From NCBI RefSeq assembly GCF_052114085.1, contig NZ_JBFREB010000001.1, forward strand, positions 2,976,001 to 3,040,000: DNA of 64,000 nucleotides. The letters run 5' to 3'. Positions 24,371 through 32,341 of this stretch are shown here, piece after piece. This DNA is from Leifsonia sp052114085. GTDB taxonomy: Bacteria > Actinomycetota > Actinomycetes > Actinomycetales > Microbacteriaceae. The position numbers and the translations under genes were made by a program. Below the pieces are notes generated by a model, which saw nothing but the letters and a program-made list of their open reading frames with translations, was not told the DNA's origin and searched no databases. The stretch's first letter is position 1. The number at the start of each line of letters is the position of its first letter.

Positions 24371-25261
24371 ATGACCAGCCGACTGCTCCTCACCCGCCGC
24401 CTCGTGCAGCTGCTGATCGGCCTGTTCCTCTACGGAATCGCCATCGCGCTCATGGTCCGCGCCGGTATCGGCCTGTCGCCGTGGGACGTCCTGGCGCAGG
24501 GGCTGTCGCTCAAGACCGGCATCCCGTTCGGGTTCGTCACCAACCTGGTCGGGCTCGTGGTGCTCGCGTTCTGGATCCCGTTGCGCCAGCGTCCCGGCCT
24601 CGGAACCGTCCTCAACGTGCTGCTGGTCGGCCCGAGTGCGCAACTCGGCCTCGACCTCATCCCGCAGCAGACGATCCTGTGGGTGCAGGTGCTGTTCTTC
24701 GCCGCCGGCCTCGCACTGCTGGCAGTGGCGACCGGGCTCTACATCGGCCCGCGGCTCGGTCCCGGGCCGCGTGACGGCCTGATGACCGGGCTGCACGCTC
24801 GCACCGGTCGTCCCATCTGGATGGTGCGGACCGCCATCGAGGTGACCGTGCTGATCATCGGGTGGGTGCTGGGCGGCAACGTCGGCGTGGGAACGCTCGC
24901 GTTCGCGCTGCTCGTCGGGCCGCTGTGCAGCATCACCCTCCCCTTCTTCGCGATCCGCCTGCCGCAGGACGCTGCAACGACTGAGGCAGCGCTGGAAAGC
25001 GAGCTCGAGGGAACGGCCGAGCAGTCGGCCGGCCTCGAGGAGGAGCAGGATGCCGTCCGTTACGACGTGCGCGACGGCATCCTGCTCGAATCAGACCGCG
25101 CTGCGCACGCACGCGTCACGCGGTCCGACTCCCCATTCGTGCGCGGTCCCCAACCCGACCGCGCCGCCGCCTCGCGGCCGACCCCCGCGTCCCGCCCGTC
25201 GCGCCTGATCGCCGCCCACTGGCTGGACGACCGCCTCACCCGCCGCCCCCGCCACCCCTGA
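24371..25261 (+). CDS. YczE/YitT-like integral membrane protein
   Basis: 296 residues. About five hydrophobic helices occupy residues 10-195 (LVQLLIGLFLYGIAIALMV, LVGLVVLAFWIPL, ILWVQVLFFAAGLALLAVA and others), with the conserved GIGLSPWDVLAQGLS segment after the first helix. The C-terminal ~95 residues are charged, Arg/Pro-rich and probably cytoplasmic. YczE proteins are membrane proteins of unclear biochemical role. No ribosome site precedes the ATG at 24371. Expression is probably set by the divergent MocR-type regulator. A family-B hairpin begins 5 bases after the stop. Confidence 0.85.
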   Translation: MTSRLLLTRRLVQLLIGLFLYGIAIALMVRAGIGLSPWDVLAQGLSLKTGIPFGFVTNLVGLVVLAFWIPLRQRPGLGTVLNVLLVGPSAQLGLDLIPQQTILWVQVLFFAAGLALLAVATGLYIGPRLGPGPRDGLMTGLHARTGRPIWMVRTAIEVTVLIIGWVLGGNVGVGTLAFALLVGPLCSITLPFFAIRLPQDAATTEAALESELEGTAEQSAGLEEEQDAVRYDVRDGILLESDRAAHARVTRSDSPFVRGPQPDRAAASRPTPASRPSRLIAAHWLDDRLTRRPRHP

Positions 25262-25266
25262 CTGAG

Positions 25267-25341
25267 TCCCACCATCGCTTCCTCACTTAATCCGCGAATC
25301 GGGGTCCGTTAGCCGGATTTTTCGAGGAAGCGATGGTGGGA
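25267..25341. repeat. Intergenic stem-loop, family B copy 2
   Basis: A 75-nt hairpin between convergent stops (5 bases after the YczE-like gene, 9 before the MerR gene). The outer 18 bp are perfectly paired and extend through the flanking TCCCACCATCG/CGATGGTGGGA; a 4-nt internal bulge interrupts before the final ATCCG/CGGAT pairing. Confidence 0.85.
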
Positions 25342-25350
25342 CAGCGGGGG

Positions 25351-26112
25351 CTAGGTCAGGTGGGCGGCGGCGTAGAGACGGAGGGCGTCGCGGACGAAGG
25401 TCGCCCCGGAGGTGCCGCCGTAGTTGGCGGCGAAACGGTCGTCGGTGACGTACATGTCGCCGAGCCCCGTCAGGTAGGCGGCGGCGGGGGCACCCGTACC
25501 GTAGCCGGGGGTGCCGGGGATGCCGGCCAGCCACTCGGCGTGACGGCGCGCGAGCTCCTGGGCTTCGTCGGAGTCCGGCGAGACACCGCTCGCGGCGGCG
25601 GCCTGCCAGTCCTTCGCCAGTCGCTCCTGGCGGTCCTGCCACTCCCGCCGCTCCTCCGGCGTCTTGCTGCGCCACCAGCTGTCGGATGCCGCGTACGCAT
25701 CCTTGCCCCAGCGCTGCTCCACCTCCTCCTTGTACTGCGTGTGATCGAATCCGTCGAACATGCGCTCGGCCACGATCTCTTCTCCTTCCTCCACTGCGTG
25801 GATCGTCGACTCGACCGACGCGATCTGCCGCGCCAGCCGTTCCCGCTCCGCCCGTAACCACGCAAGGTGGTCGCGCAGAGCGGGTGCCGCATCCGTCCGA
25901 TCGTCGAGCACGCTGCCGACGGCGTCGAGGCCGAGACCGAGCTCGCGAAGCAAGAGGATGCGCTGCAACCGCACGAGCGCGTTGCGGTCGTAGTACCGGT
26001 AGCCGTTGCCGCCGACGCGGCTGGGCTTCAGCAGCCCGATCGCGTCATAGTGGCGCAGCGTGCGGCTGGTGGTGCCGGCGATCCGCGCGATGTCCTGGAT
26101 GGACCAGTCCAT
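25351..26112 (-). CDS. MerR-family regulator with TipAS-type effector domain
   Basis: 253 residues: an N-terminal MerR winged helix (IARIAGTTSRTLRHYDAIGLL, then GGNGYRYYD), a dimerisation coiled coil (~75-120) and a C-terminal TipAS-like helical domain (from ~125; YKEEVEQRWGKDAY, SDSWWRSKT). TipAL proteins bind thiopeptides or other amphipathic drugs and activate transcription. The ATG at 26112 is preceded by GGAGGAGGAG. Its promoter has the 19-bp spacer with central palindrome typical of MerR autoregulated promoters. No efflux gene is directly attached, so targets are unknown. Confidence 0.9.
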   Translation of the reverse strand: MDWSIQDIARIAGTTSRTLRHYDAIGLLKPSRVGGNGYRYYDRNALVRLQRILLLRELGLGLDAVGSVLDDRTDAAPALRDHLAWLRAERERLARQIASVESTIHAVEEGEEIVAERMFDGFDHTQYKEEVEQRWGKDAYAASDSWWRSKTPEERREWQDRQERLAKDWQAAAASGVSPDSDEAQELARRHAEWLAGIPGTPGYGTGAPAAAYLTGLGDMYVTDDRFAANYGGTSGATFVRDALRLYAAAHLT

Positions 26113-26142
26113 GTCTCCTCCTCCCGTGCGGTTGTGAAACCC

Positions 26143-26173
26143 ACGTTAGGAGTTGACGTTACGTCAAGGTCAA
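26143..26173 (-). promoter_or_regulatory. MerR-type promoter with 19-bp spacer and central dyad
   Basis: On the minus strand -35 TTGACC (26168-26173) and -10 TAACGT (26143-26148) are 19 bp apart. A perfect palindrome TTGACGT-A-ACGTCAA fills the spacer (26153-26167). This over-long spacer with a central operator is the hallmark of MerR-activated promoters. Confidence 0.82.
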
Positions 26174-26189
26174 GGTCAAGGAGCGGCGG

Positions 26190-28334
26190 CTAGCGCTTCG
26201 CCCGGGCGGGGACCTTCGGCTCCGGCTCGGGGATGGACGCGGCTATAGACTCCGCCGTCTGCGGCGGCTCTTCGATCGTGATCGGCACCTGGTGGATGTG
26301 GATGGGCGTGCGCGCGGCAGACGCGGGCGCCAGCGGCCGGCGGGCGATGGGACGCACCGGCTCGCCTCGGCGATCCTGTCCCGGCAGCGGCCGCGAGCGG
26401 CGGCCGTAGATGAGCGACGACGAGTCGAGCAGCCACGGCACGAGCGCGACGGTGACGCCGTGACAGAGCATGAGCTGCTTGCTGATCCGGCGGGAGCGGT
26501 GGTTGTGCAGGAGCCCCTCCCACCAGTGGCCGACGATGTACTGCGGGAGGTAGACCGTGACGACCTCGGAGCCGTGCTCCTCACGCCGGTGCTTGAGGTA
26601 CTTCACGAGGGGGATGCCGAAGTCGCGGTACGGCGACTCGATGATGGTGAGCGGCACGTGGATGTTCTGCTCGATCCACTGCCGCTGCAGCTTCTGGGTG
26701 GCCTCCTCCTCGATGGAGACGTGGACCGCCTCGATCGAGTCGTGGCGGGCGGCGATCGCGTAGTCGAGTGCCTTCAGCGCGGGCTTCTGCATCTTGCCGA
26801 TGAGCACGACGGCGTGGTCGCCGACGCTGCCGAACGTCGTGACGGGGTCGACTTCGACCTCCTTCTCGACGTCACGGTAGTACCGGTTCACGCCGAGCAT
26901 CAGGAACCACAGGATCGGCATGAAGATGAAGACCAGGTACGCGCCGTGCGTGAACTTGGTGATCGTCACGACGATGAGCACGATCGCGGTCAGGCAGGCG
27001 CCGAAGGCGTTGATGCACAGCGAGCGGATGATGCCCGTGCGTTCGCGCCCGGTCTGGCCGCCGGTGCGGAGCAGCGAGATCCAGTGCTTCACCATCCCGG
27101 ACTGGCCGAGGGTGAACGAGACGAACACGCCGATGATGTACAGCTGGATGAGCTGCGTCAGGTTGGCCTGGTAGACCACCAGCAGCACCGTCGCCGCCAG
27201 AGCCAGGATGATCATGCCGTTCGAGTACACCAGCCGGTCACCGCGGGTGTTAAGCGCCTTGGGAGCGTACGAGTCGCGGGCGAGCACAGAGCCGAGCAGC
27301 GGGAAGCCGTTGAACGCGGTGTTCGCCGCGAGCAGCAGCACGATCGCGGTCGCAGCCTGCACCAGGAAGAAGAAGAAGGTGTTGTTGCCGAAGGTCGCCG
27401 CGGCGATCTGGGCGATCAGGCTGCGCTGAGGCTGGGTCGCGCAGTCCGCCCAGCCCTGCAGGTCGCAGGGGTTCTCGGCGTAGTGCACGCCGCTGATCAG
27501 CGCGATCGCGGTGAGGCCGGCGAACAGGGTGATCGCGATTCCGCCCATCAGGGCCAGGGTGACCCGAGCGTTTCGGATCTTCGGGGTGCGGAACGCCGGG
27601 ACGCCGTTGGCGACGGCCTCCACACCGGTGAGAGCCGAACATCCACTGGAGAAGGCGCGGAGGAGCAGAAGGACGACGGCCGCTTGTGTGAGCGAGTCCG
27701 CGTGCACCTGGTATCCGGCCGACTCGGCGACGGGAGCGTCGCCGAAGACCGTGCGGATCAACGCCGTCACGATCATCAGGCCGATGCTGCCGATGAAGAT
27801 GTAGGTCGGGAGCGCGAACGCCTTGGACGACTCGCGCACGCCGCGCAGGTTGACCGCGGCGATGAGGATGACGCACAGAACGGCGAGCTCGACCCGCCAC
27901 GGCGCGAGGAAGGGCAGGGCGGAGATGATGTTGTCCACGCCGGAGGCGACGGACACCGCGACGGTGAGCACGTAGTCCACCAGGAGCGCCGACGCGACGA
28001 TCAACCCGGCCTTCTCGCCGAGGTTCTTGTGGGCGACCTCGTAGTCGCCACCGCCGGAGGGGTATGCCTTGACCAGCTGTCGGTAACTCAGCACGACGGT
28101 CACGAGCAGGACCACGACGGCCACCGCGACCCAGGGAGCGAAGGTGAGGAACGCCAGGCCGCCGAGCAGCAGGATCATCAGGAGTTCCTGCGGAGCATAG
28201 GCGACGCTCGAGAGCGCGTCCGAGGCGAAGATGGGTAGGGCGAGGTGCTTCGGGAGCAGTTGTCCTTCGAGCTTTTCACTCGGAAGCGGGTCGCCGATCA
28301 ACCAGCGCTTCGGGGATCTCCCCTCAGTTGTCAC
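26190..28334 (-). CDS. APC-superfamily amino acid/polyamine permease
   Basis: 714 residues. An N-terminal cytoplasmic segment ends at the conserved LPKHLALPIFASDALSSVAY, then about 12 membrane helices reach residue ~500, followed by a ~200-residue cytoplasmic domain (from VGDHAVVLIGKMQKPALKAL) with a universal-stress-like flavour and a Pro/Arg-rich tail. Related permeases move amino acids or potassium; the substrate is not evident. The GTG at 28334 is chosen because a strong promoter ends just before it; longer alternatives would begin upstream of the promoter. The message is probably leaderless. Confidence 0.87.
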   Translation of the reverse strand: MTTEGRSPKRWLIGDPLPSEKLEGQLLPKHLALPIFASDALSSVAYAPQELLMILLLGGLAFLTFAPWVAVAVVVLLVTVVLSYRQLVKAYPSGGGDYEVAHKNLGEKAGLIVASALLVDYVLTVAVSVASGVDNIISALPFLAPWRVELAVLCVILIAAVNLRGVRESSKAFALPTYIFIGSIGLMIVTALIRTVFGDAPVAESAGYQVHADSLTQAAVVLLLLRAFSSGCSALTGVEAVANGVPAFRTPKIRNARVTLALMGGIAITLFAGLTAIALISGVHYAENPCDLQGWADCATQPQRSLIAQIAAATFGNNTFFFFLVQAATAIVLLLAANTAFNGFPLLGSVLARDSYAPKALNTRGDRLVYSNGMIILALAATVLLVVYQANLTQLIQLYIIGVFVSFTLGQSGMVKHWISLLRTGGQTGRERTGIIRSLCINAFGACLTAIVLIVVTITKFTHGAYLVFIFMPILWFLMLGVNRYYRDVEKEVEVDPVTTFGSVGDHAVVLIGKMQKPALKALDYAIAARHDSIEAVHVSIEEEATQKLQRQWIEQNIHVPLTIIESPYRDFGIPLVKYLKHRREEHGSEVVTVYLPQYIVGHWWEGLLHNHRSRRISKQLMLCHGVTVALVPWLLDSSSLIYGRRSRPLPGQDRRGEPVRPIARRPLAPASAARTPIHIHQVPITIEEPPQTAESIAASIPEPEPKVPARAKR

Positions 28335-28342
28335 GAGTGGCG

Positions 28343-28370
28343 AGCATACTCGCTGCCAATGCACTGTCAA
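28343..28370 (-). promoter_or_regulatory. Promoter of the APC permease, leaderless arrangement
   Basis: -35 TTGACA (28365-28370) and -10 TATGCT (28343-28348) on the minus strand with a 16-bp spacer. The GTG start codon comes 8 bases after the -10 box, leaving no room for a ribosome site. Confidence 0.7.
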
Positions 28371-28534
28371 GTCGGCGCGTCGCGCTGTCCCCAGCATCGT
28401 GATCTGCAAACACTGAGGGTCGCACCTGCGGCGGCTCGTCCGCCGCGGATTGGCGCGGCGCTCGGGGCGCGAGCGGCCTCACTGGGAGCCGAATGAGCAT
28501 TGACTGACTGTTTCCGAAAACCGGCCAGAAGCGG

Positions 28535-29164
28535 TCAGCGGCGCTCGAGAGCCTCGGTGACTGCGCGGCGCACGCGGTCGAGCTCTCCCTTGAGCAGCGG
28601 CACCACGTCCGCTGGGAGCACACCGCGAGCCGCCTGGTAGCGCAGGTCGGTCCGCAGCTGCTGACGGAACTCGTTGATCGCCGCCTCCGCATCCCGAACG
28701 GCCCCGATCCCCGCCGCCCGCGCATCCCGATCCGCGTCGCGGGCATCCTGCCGCGGGTCGACCCTCGAGGCGTTGCGCTTCGCTTCCCGAGCGGCCGACG
28801 CCAGCTCGGCACGGAGGGTCCGCATGGCGTCGTTGACGCCGGCGCGGACCTCATCGGCGAGTCGGCGCACCGAGTCGGTGACCTCTTCTTCGATGGCATC
28901 GAGCTCCGGGCGGCGGGCGGCGAGTTCCGCTCGCCCGGCATCCGTGATCGCGTATACGGTCTTGCGGCCGTCCGCGGACTTGGTGACAAGGCCCTCCTCC
29001 TCCAGCTTCGCCAGCCGGGGGTAGATGGTGCCCGCACTGGGGCTGTAGGTGCCGCCGAAGCGGTCGGTCAGCGCCTGGATCAGCTCGTAGCCGTGCCGCG
29101 GGGACTCGTCGAGGAGGCTCAGCAGGTAGAGGCGGAGGCTGCCGTGAGAGAAGACGGGGCTCAC
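28535..29164 (-). CDS. PadR-family transcriptional regulator
   Basis: 209 residues: an N-terminal PadR winged helix (LRLYLLSLLDESPRHGYELI through KLEEEGLVTKSADGRKTVYAIT, ~5-80) and a long helical C-terminal part rich in Ala/Arg/Asp. The GTG at 29164 overlaps the stop of the upstream DUF4097 gene by four bases (GTGA), so the two are translationally coupled. PadR proteins usually repress their own operon; two candidate operators lie before the first gene. The ligand is unknown. Confidence 0.9.
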   Translation of the reverse strand: MSPVFSHGSLRLYLLSLLDESPRHGYELIQALTDRFGGTYSPSAGTIYPRLAKLEEEGLVTKSADGRKTVYAITDAGRAELAARRPELDAIEEEVTDSVRRLADEVRAGVNDAMRTLRAELASAAREAKRNASRVDPRQDARDADRDARAAGIGAVRDAEAAINEFRQQLRTDLRYQAARGVLPADVVPLLKGELDRVRRAVTEALERR

Positions 29165-30012
29165 GCCGATGCCTCCTGCGGCGCCGCGCCTTCCGCGCTC
29201 TGGGCGCTCGCGGAGCTGCGGAGCACGGCCGCGTCGCCCGAGACGGAGTTGACGCTGATCTCGACCCACGTCCCGTTGAGGGTGCCCGACGTGCCCGTGT
29301 ACCCCTTACCCATTCCGCCGACGACGGTCATGTTGTCCAGCTGCACCTTGCCCGAAACGGTGTTCACCCGGTAACGGGCGCCGACGGCCTCCGGGATGCG
29401 AATGGTCGTGTCCCCCGACACGGAGTTCACGTTGATGTCGTCCGGCGTCCCGATGACGTCCAACATGACGTCGGCGGAGACCCCGTCGGACGAGAACCGG
29501 CGGATGGCACCGGTGGCGGTCACATCGCCCGAGACCGTGTGGGCCGTGATGCGACCGGTGTGGTCACGGACGGAGAGTTCGCCGTTGACGGAGTTGAGCT
29601 CGATGTCGCCGGTGAGGCCGTCGGCCACCACATCCCCAGACACCGTGCTGAGACGCGCGTCGGTGTGGAGTCCGGAGACGAGCGCGGTCGCCGAGACGAC
29701 ACCGAACTTGAGCTCGACGTCGCGCGGAACGAGCACGCTGACATCGGCACGCGCACTGGAGCGCATGGACTTGAAGACTTCGATGAAGTTGTCCCAGCGC
29801 AGCTGCGGGTGGTCGATCTCGAGGCGGTCGCCGTCGATCACGATCTTCAGGTCGCGCCCGGCGACCGAGTGGACCTCGATGCGTGCACCCGGCTCGTCGT
29901 GTCCGACGATGTCGATCTGGCCTCCGATGAAGCCGACCTTCAGCGCGCGGACGACCTCGACGTCGATGGTGCGGCTCTCGCCCGGCTGGATCAGCCACTT
30001 CTCTTGTGCCAT
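29161..30012 (-). CDS. DUF4097-type beta-helix protein
   Basis: 283 residues starting MAQEKWLIQPGESRTIDVE. The middle and end consist of repeated short beta-strands with recurring NSVSGD/TVSGDV motifs (roughly every 20 residues from ~125), as in DUF4097 proteins, often called putative adhesins. No signal peptide or membrane helix is seen, so it is probably cytosolic. AAGGAG lies 8 bases before the ATG. It is the first gene of an operon with a PadR regulator, an arrangement frequent in actinobacteria and in Firmicutes envelope-stress loci. Confidence 0.88.
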   Translation of the reverse strand: MAQEKWLIQPGESRTIDVEVVRALKVGFIGGQIDIVGHDEPGARIEVHSVAGRDLKIVIDGDRLEIDHPQLRWDNFIEVFKSMRSSARADVSVLVPRDVELKFGVVSATALVSGLHTDARLSTVSGDVVADGLTGDIELNSVNGELSVRDHTGRITAHTVSGDVTATGAIRRFSSDGVSADVMLDVIGTPDDINVNSVSGDTTIRIPEAVGARYRVNTVSGKVQLDNMTVVGGMGKGYTGTSGTLNGTWVEISVNSVSGDAAVLRSSASAQSAEGAAPQEASA

Positions 30013-30060
30013 CGTGCTTGCTCCTTCTTCTCCGGTCCTCTGCCGGGGACCGTCGGTGAT

Positions 30061-30105
30061 TCGCGTTATATCGCGACTGTTGACGTGAATCACGATATAT
30101 CGCGA
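30061..30105 (-). promoter_or_regulatory. Two palindromic operators upstream of the DUF4097-padR operon
   Basis: TCGCGTTATATCGCGA (30061-30076) and TCACGATATATCGCGA (30090-30105) share the consensus TCRCGWTATATCGCGA, centred 29 bp apart. A minus-strand TATAAC within the first is a plausible -10 box. The AT-rich core in GC-rich DNA and the adjacent padR gene suggest autoregulation. Confidence 0.65.
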
Positions 30106-30190
30106 GTGGATGCGATGCAAGCGCACTCAGCTGAAATGGGAGGAGTTCAGGGGGTGCTCAGGGGAAACCCTGAACAGAGGCGGCCTCCCA

Positions 30191-30775
30191 CTAGCGCCGC
30201 CGCAGCCACGGCTGCAGCAGCCGTGTGACGAACGGAAGGAGCAGGTAGGTCATGATCGGGGTGAGGCAGAGCGTCGTCGCGAGCACGGTGGCCAGCGGCC
30301 ACAGGCTGTGCCAGCCCGGCACGAACATCCCGGTCAGGTACGTGAAGGCCAACGAGAGCGGGAAGAACCCGAGCCAGATGGTGACCGCCTGCTTCCAGCG
30401 CGGCGGAGCCGACGGCACTCCCGGCTGCGGCTCATCGAACCAGCCCTCGATACCCGTGCGGCGCTCCACGCGCGACACCTCGACGAGCTCCCGGCCCTCA
30501 TACAGCCAGTCGGCGCGGTCGTCCGACGCCTCCCAGGCCTCCAACGTGTCCGAGTCCGCGAAGCGGTACAGCATGTGCCACTCGCCCGAGTCGGCGTGCG
30601 CCCGCACCCATCCCGAACCGAGGAAACCCTCGTAGCCGTTCGCGAGGTTCACGCCCGACTGCACCCAGTGGGTCACCTCCGTCAGGCGGTTGCCATCGAC
30701 GCGACGGGTGATGGATACGGTCACGGGCAGGCGACGCGCTCGTGGCGCATCCAGCAGAGGCTCTTGTGGAGACAT
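30191..30775 (-). CDS. Antibiotic-biosynthesis-monooxygenase-like (ABM) domain membrane protein
   Basis: 194 residues. The first ~100 have the dimeric alpha/beta-barrel pattern of ABM-type proteins (VTVSITRRVDGNRLTEVTHW, then LGSGWVRAHADSGEWHMLYRF). Two hydrophobic helices follow at ~135-155 and 160-185 before a basic C-terminus (LLQPWLRRR). The fold is related to heme-degrading and quinol monooxygenases, but membrane-tethered versions are uncharacterised. The ATG at 30775 has GGAG only two bases away, with another GGAG further up. It stands alone. Confidence 0.78.
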   Translation of the reverse strand: MSPQEPLLDAPRARRLPVTVSITRRVDGNRLTEVTHWVQSGVNLANGYEGFLGSGWVRAHADSGEWHMLYRFADSDTLEAWEASDDRADWLYEGRELVEVSRVERRTGIEGWFDEPQPGVPSAPPRWKQAVTIWLGFFPLSLAFTYLTGMFVPGWHSLWPLATVLATTLCLTPIMTYLLLPFVTRLLQPWLRRR

Positions 30776-30818
30776 GACTCCATTGTCTCCGGGCCGCGTT
30801 ACGTGCGGATTTCGGAGG

Positions 30819-30950
30819 TCAGCGCGAACCGATCAGCGGAGGCCCGTCGCGCACCACGAGCCGCGGGGCGACGAGCCGGTGCCGTGGGTCCGCGAGGCCC
30901 TCACCGGGTCGGACGCGGCCGCCGCGCGCGCCGGTCAGCAGCTCCAGGAC
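30819..30950 (-). pseudogene. Remnant of a LacI-family regulator (C-terminal ~43 codons)
   Basis: The minus frame ending at 30819 reads VLELLTGARGG..., then ADPRHRLVAPRLVVRDGPP, which closely resembles the extreme C-terminus of LacI-type repressors (ELL-G then RHVVLPPRLVVRGS). Upstream of about 30950 the frame loses all resemblance and runs into a hairpin repeat starting at 30960. The DNA-binding and sugar-binding domains are absent. I read this as a decayed gene cut off at the repeat; the short match makes it tentative. Confidence 0.5.
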
Positions 30951-30959
30951 CCCAGAGCC

Positions 30960-31014
30960 AGTCGTGACTCGTTGCTCCAGTCCGCGTCCAGTCGCGACAT
31001 CATGTCGCAACTCG
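30960..31014. repeat. Dyad-symmetric intergenic repeat, family E copy 1
   Basis: AGTCGTGACTCGTTGC, 14 bases, then AGTCGCGACATCATGTCGCAACTCG. It contains a perfect 7-bp hairpin (GCGACAT-C-ATGTCGC) and outer arms AGTCGTGAC/GTCGCAACT that pair with one mismatch and one wobble. It lies in the 351-base gap 30776-31126 together with copy 2 and the LacI remnant; nothing else is seen in that gap. Confidence 0.75.
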
Positions 31015-31052
31015 ACGGAGTCACCGACCGGATGCGCGCGGCCGGGGCGATC

Positions 31053-31108
31053 GAGTCGTGACTCGTTGCGCCCATCCGGCACGAGTCGCGACATCAGGTC
31101 GCAACTCG
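31053..31108. repeat. Dyad-symmetric intergenic repeat, family E copy 2
   Basis: A second copy in the same orientation 93 bases downstream: GAGTCGTGACTCGTTGC, 14 unrelated bases, then GAGTCGCGACATCAGGTCGCAACTCG. Both arms are conserved with copy 1 while the 14-base spacer differs completely. It ends 18 bases from the stop of the flavin monooxygenase gene. Confidence 0.75.
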
Positions 31109-31126
31109 GGGGCTGGGTGCGGAAGG

Positions 31127-32200
31127 TCAGAGCTGAGCCATGACCTGGCGGGCGATGATGCGGCCGGCGCGGTTCGCGCCGATCGTCGACGCCTGGGGGC
31201 CGTACCCGGCGAGGAAGATGCGCGAGTCCTGCCAGGACGCGCCCGACGCGACCGTCAGACCGCCGGTCTTCTCCCGCAAGCGCAGGGGCGCGAGGTGGCG
31301 CAGCTCCGGACGGAACCCGGTCGCCCAGATGATGGCGTCCGCGCGGGTGAACGAGCCGTCCGGCCAGCGCACGCCGTCCTCTTCGATCCGGGTGAACATC
31401 TCGCGCTCGATCAGCACGCCGCGCTCGATGCCCGCGGCGATCCTCCGGGTGCGGGGCACGCCCGTCCCACTCACGATCGACGGGAGCGCCTGCCCGGATC
31501 GCGCCGCAGCATCCTGCATCGCCACCGCGGCGACGCCGCCCTCGATGGTGAGTTCCGATTCATCGCGGAAGTCCACCGGTCGCCGCGCGGTCCAGGTGAG
31601 AGACGCTGCGATGCCCTCCAGCTCGAGCAGGAACCCGATCGCGCTGGTGCCGCCTCCGACGACGATGACCGACTGGCCCGCGAACTCCTCCGCCGACAGG
31701 TAGCTCGAGGTGTGCACCTGGCGACCTCTGAACGTGTTGATGCCCGGGTAGTAGGGGACGAACGGCGCGCCCCACGTGCCGGTCGCATTGACCACGACGC
31801 GGGTCGCCGTCTCACCCCGGGTGTGCTGGACGATGAGGTCGGCACCCTTGTCGAAGACGCTCGTCACGGTGACGGGACGCTGGACGTCGAGACCGTAGAA
31901 CTCCTCGTACCGGCGGTAGTAGCCGGCGACGATGTCCCGGGCCGGGAGCGAGCGGTCGGCCGTGTCGAAACTCAGGCCGATCTCGGACATTCCCGGCAGA
32001 TCGTTAACGTGGTGAGCGCTGCCGAGTTTGAGCGCATCCCACCGGTGCTGCCACGCTCCGCCGGTGCGGGGACCCCGGTCGTAGACGACGAAATCGACCC
32101 CGGGAGTCAGCTCGAATCGACGGAGGTAGTAGGCGACCGCGAGGCCGGCCTGACCCGCGCCGATGACCACCACCTGGGTGTCGGTCCTGGTCGTGCTCAC
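31127..32200 (-). CDS. Flavin-containing monooxygenase-like NAD(P)/FAD oxidoreductase
   Basis: 357 residues: an FAD-binding GAGQAGLAVAYYL (14-26), the WQHRWDALKL segment, a second nucleotide site VVGGGTSAIGFLLELE (~180-195), and the WATGFRPEL motif (~300) characteristic of class B flavin monooxygenases and related reductases. It uses NADPH and FAD to oxidise a substrate, or acts as a disulfide or trimethylamine-type oxidoreductase; the substrate is unknown. The start is GTG at 32200 with only a weak GATG-type ribosome site. It is divergent from the DUF3073 gene. Confidence 0.85.
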   Translation of the reverse strand: MSTTRTDTQVVVIGAGQAGLAVAYYLRRFELTPGVDFVVYDRGPRTGGAWQHRWDALKLGSAHHVNDLPGMSEIGLSFDTADRSLPARDIVAGYYRRYEEFYGLDVQRPVTVTSVFDKGADLIVQHTRGETATRVVVNATGTWGAPFVPYYPGINTFRGRQVHTSSYLSAEEFAGQSVIVVGGGTSAIGFLLELEGIAASLTWTARRPVDFRDESELTIEGGVAAVAMQDAAARSGQALPSIVSGTGVPRTRRIAAGIERGVLIEREMFTRIEEDGVRWPDGSFTRADAIIWATGFRPELRHLAPLRLREKTGGLTVASGASWQDSRIFLAGYGPQASTIGANRAGRIIARQVMAQL

Positions 32201-32341
32201 GCGCTCATCCCATCATTTCTCGCTGTGCGCCGACTCGGGGTCTCGTGGGGGCCGCATGCTAAACTGAATCGTAGTTTTCACTGTTTCTATCGGATCCCCG
32301 GCGAGTCTCTCGCACGGGCTGGGACCAAAAGGGGGTCACGC

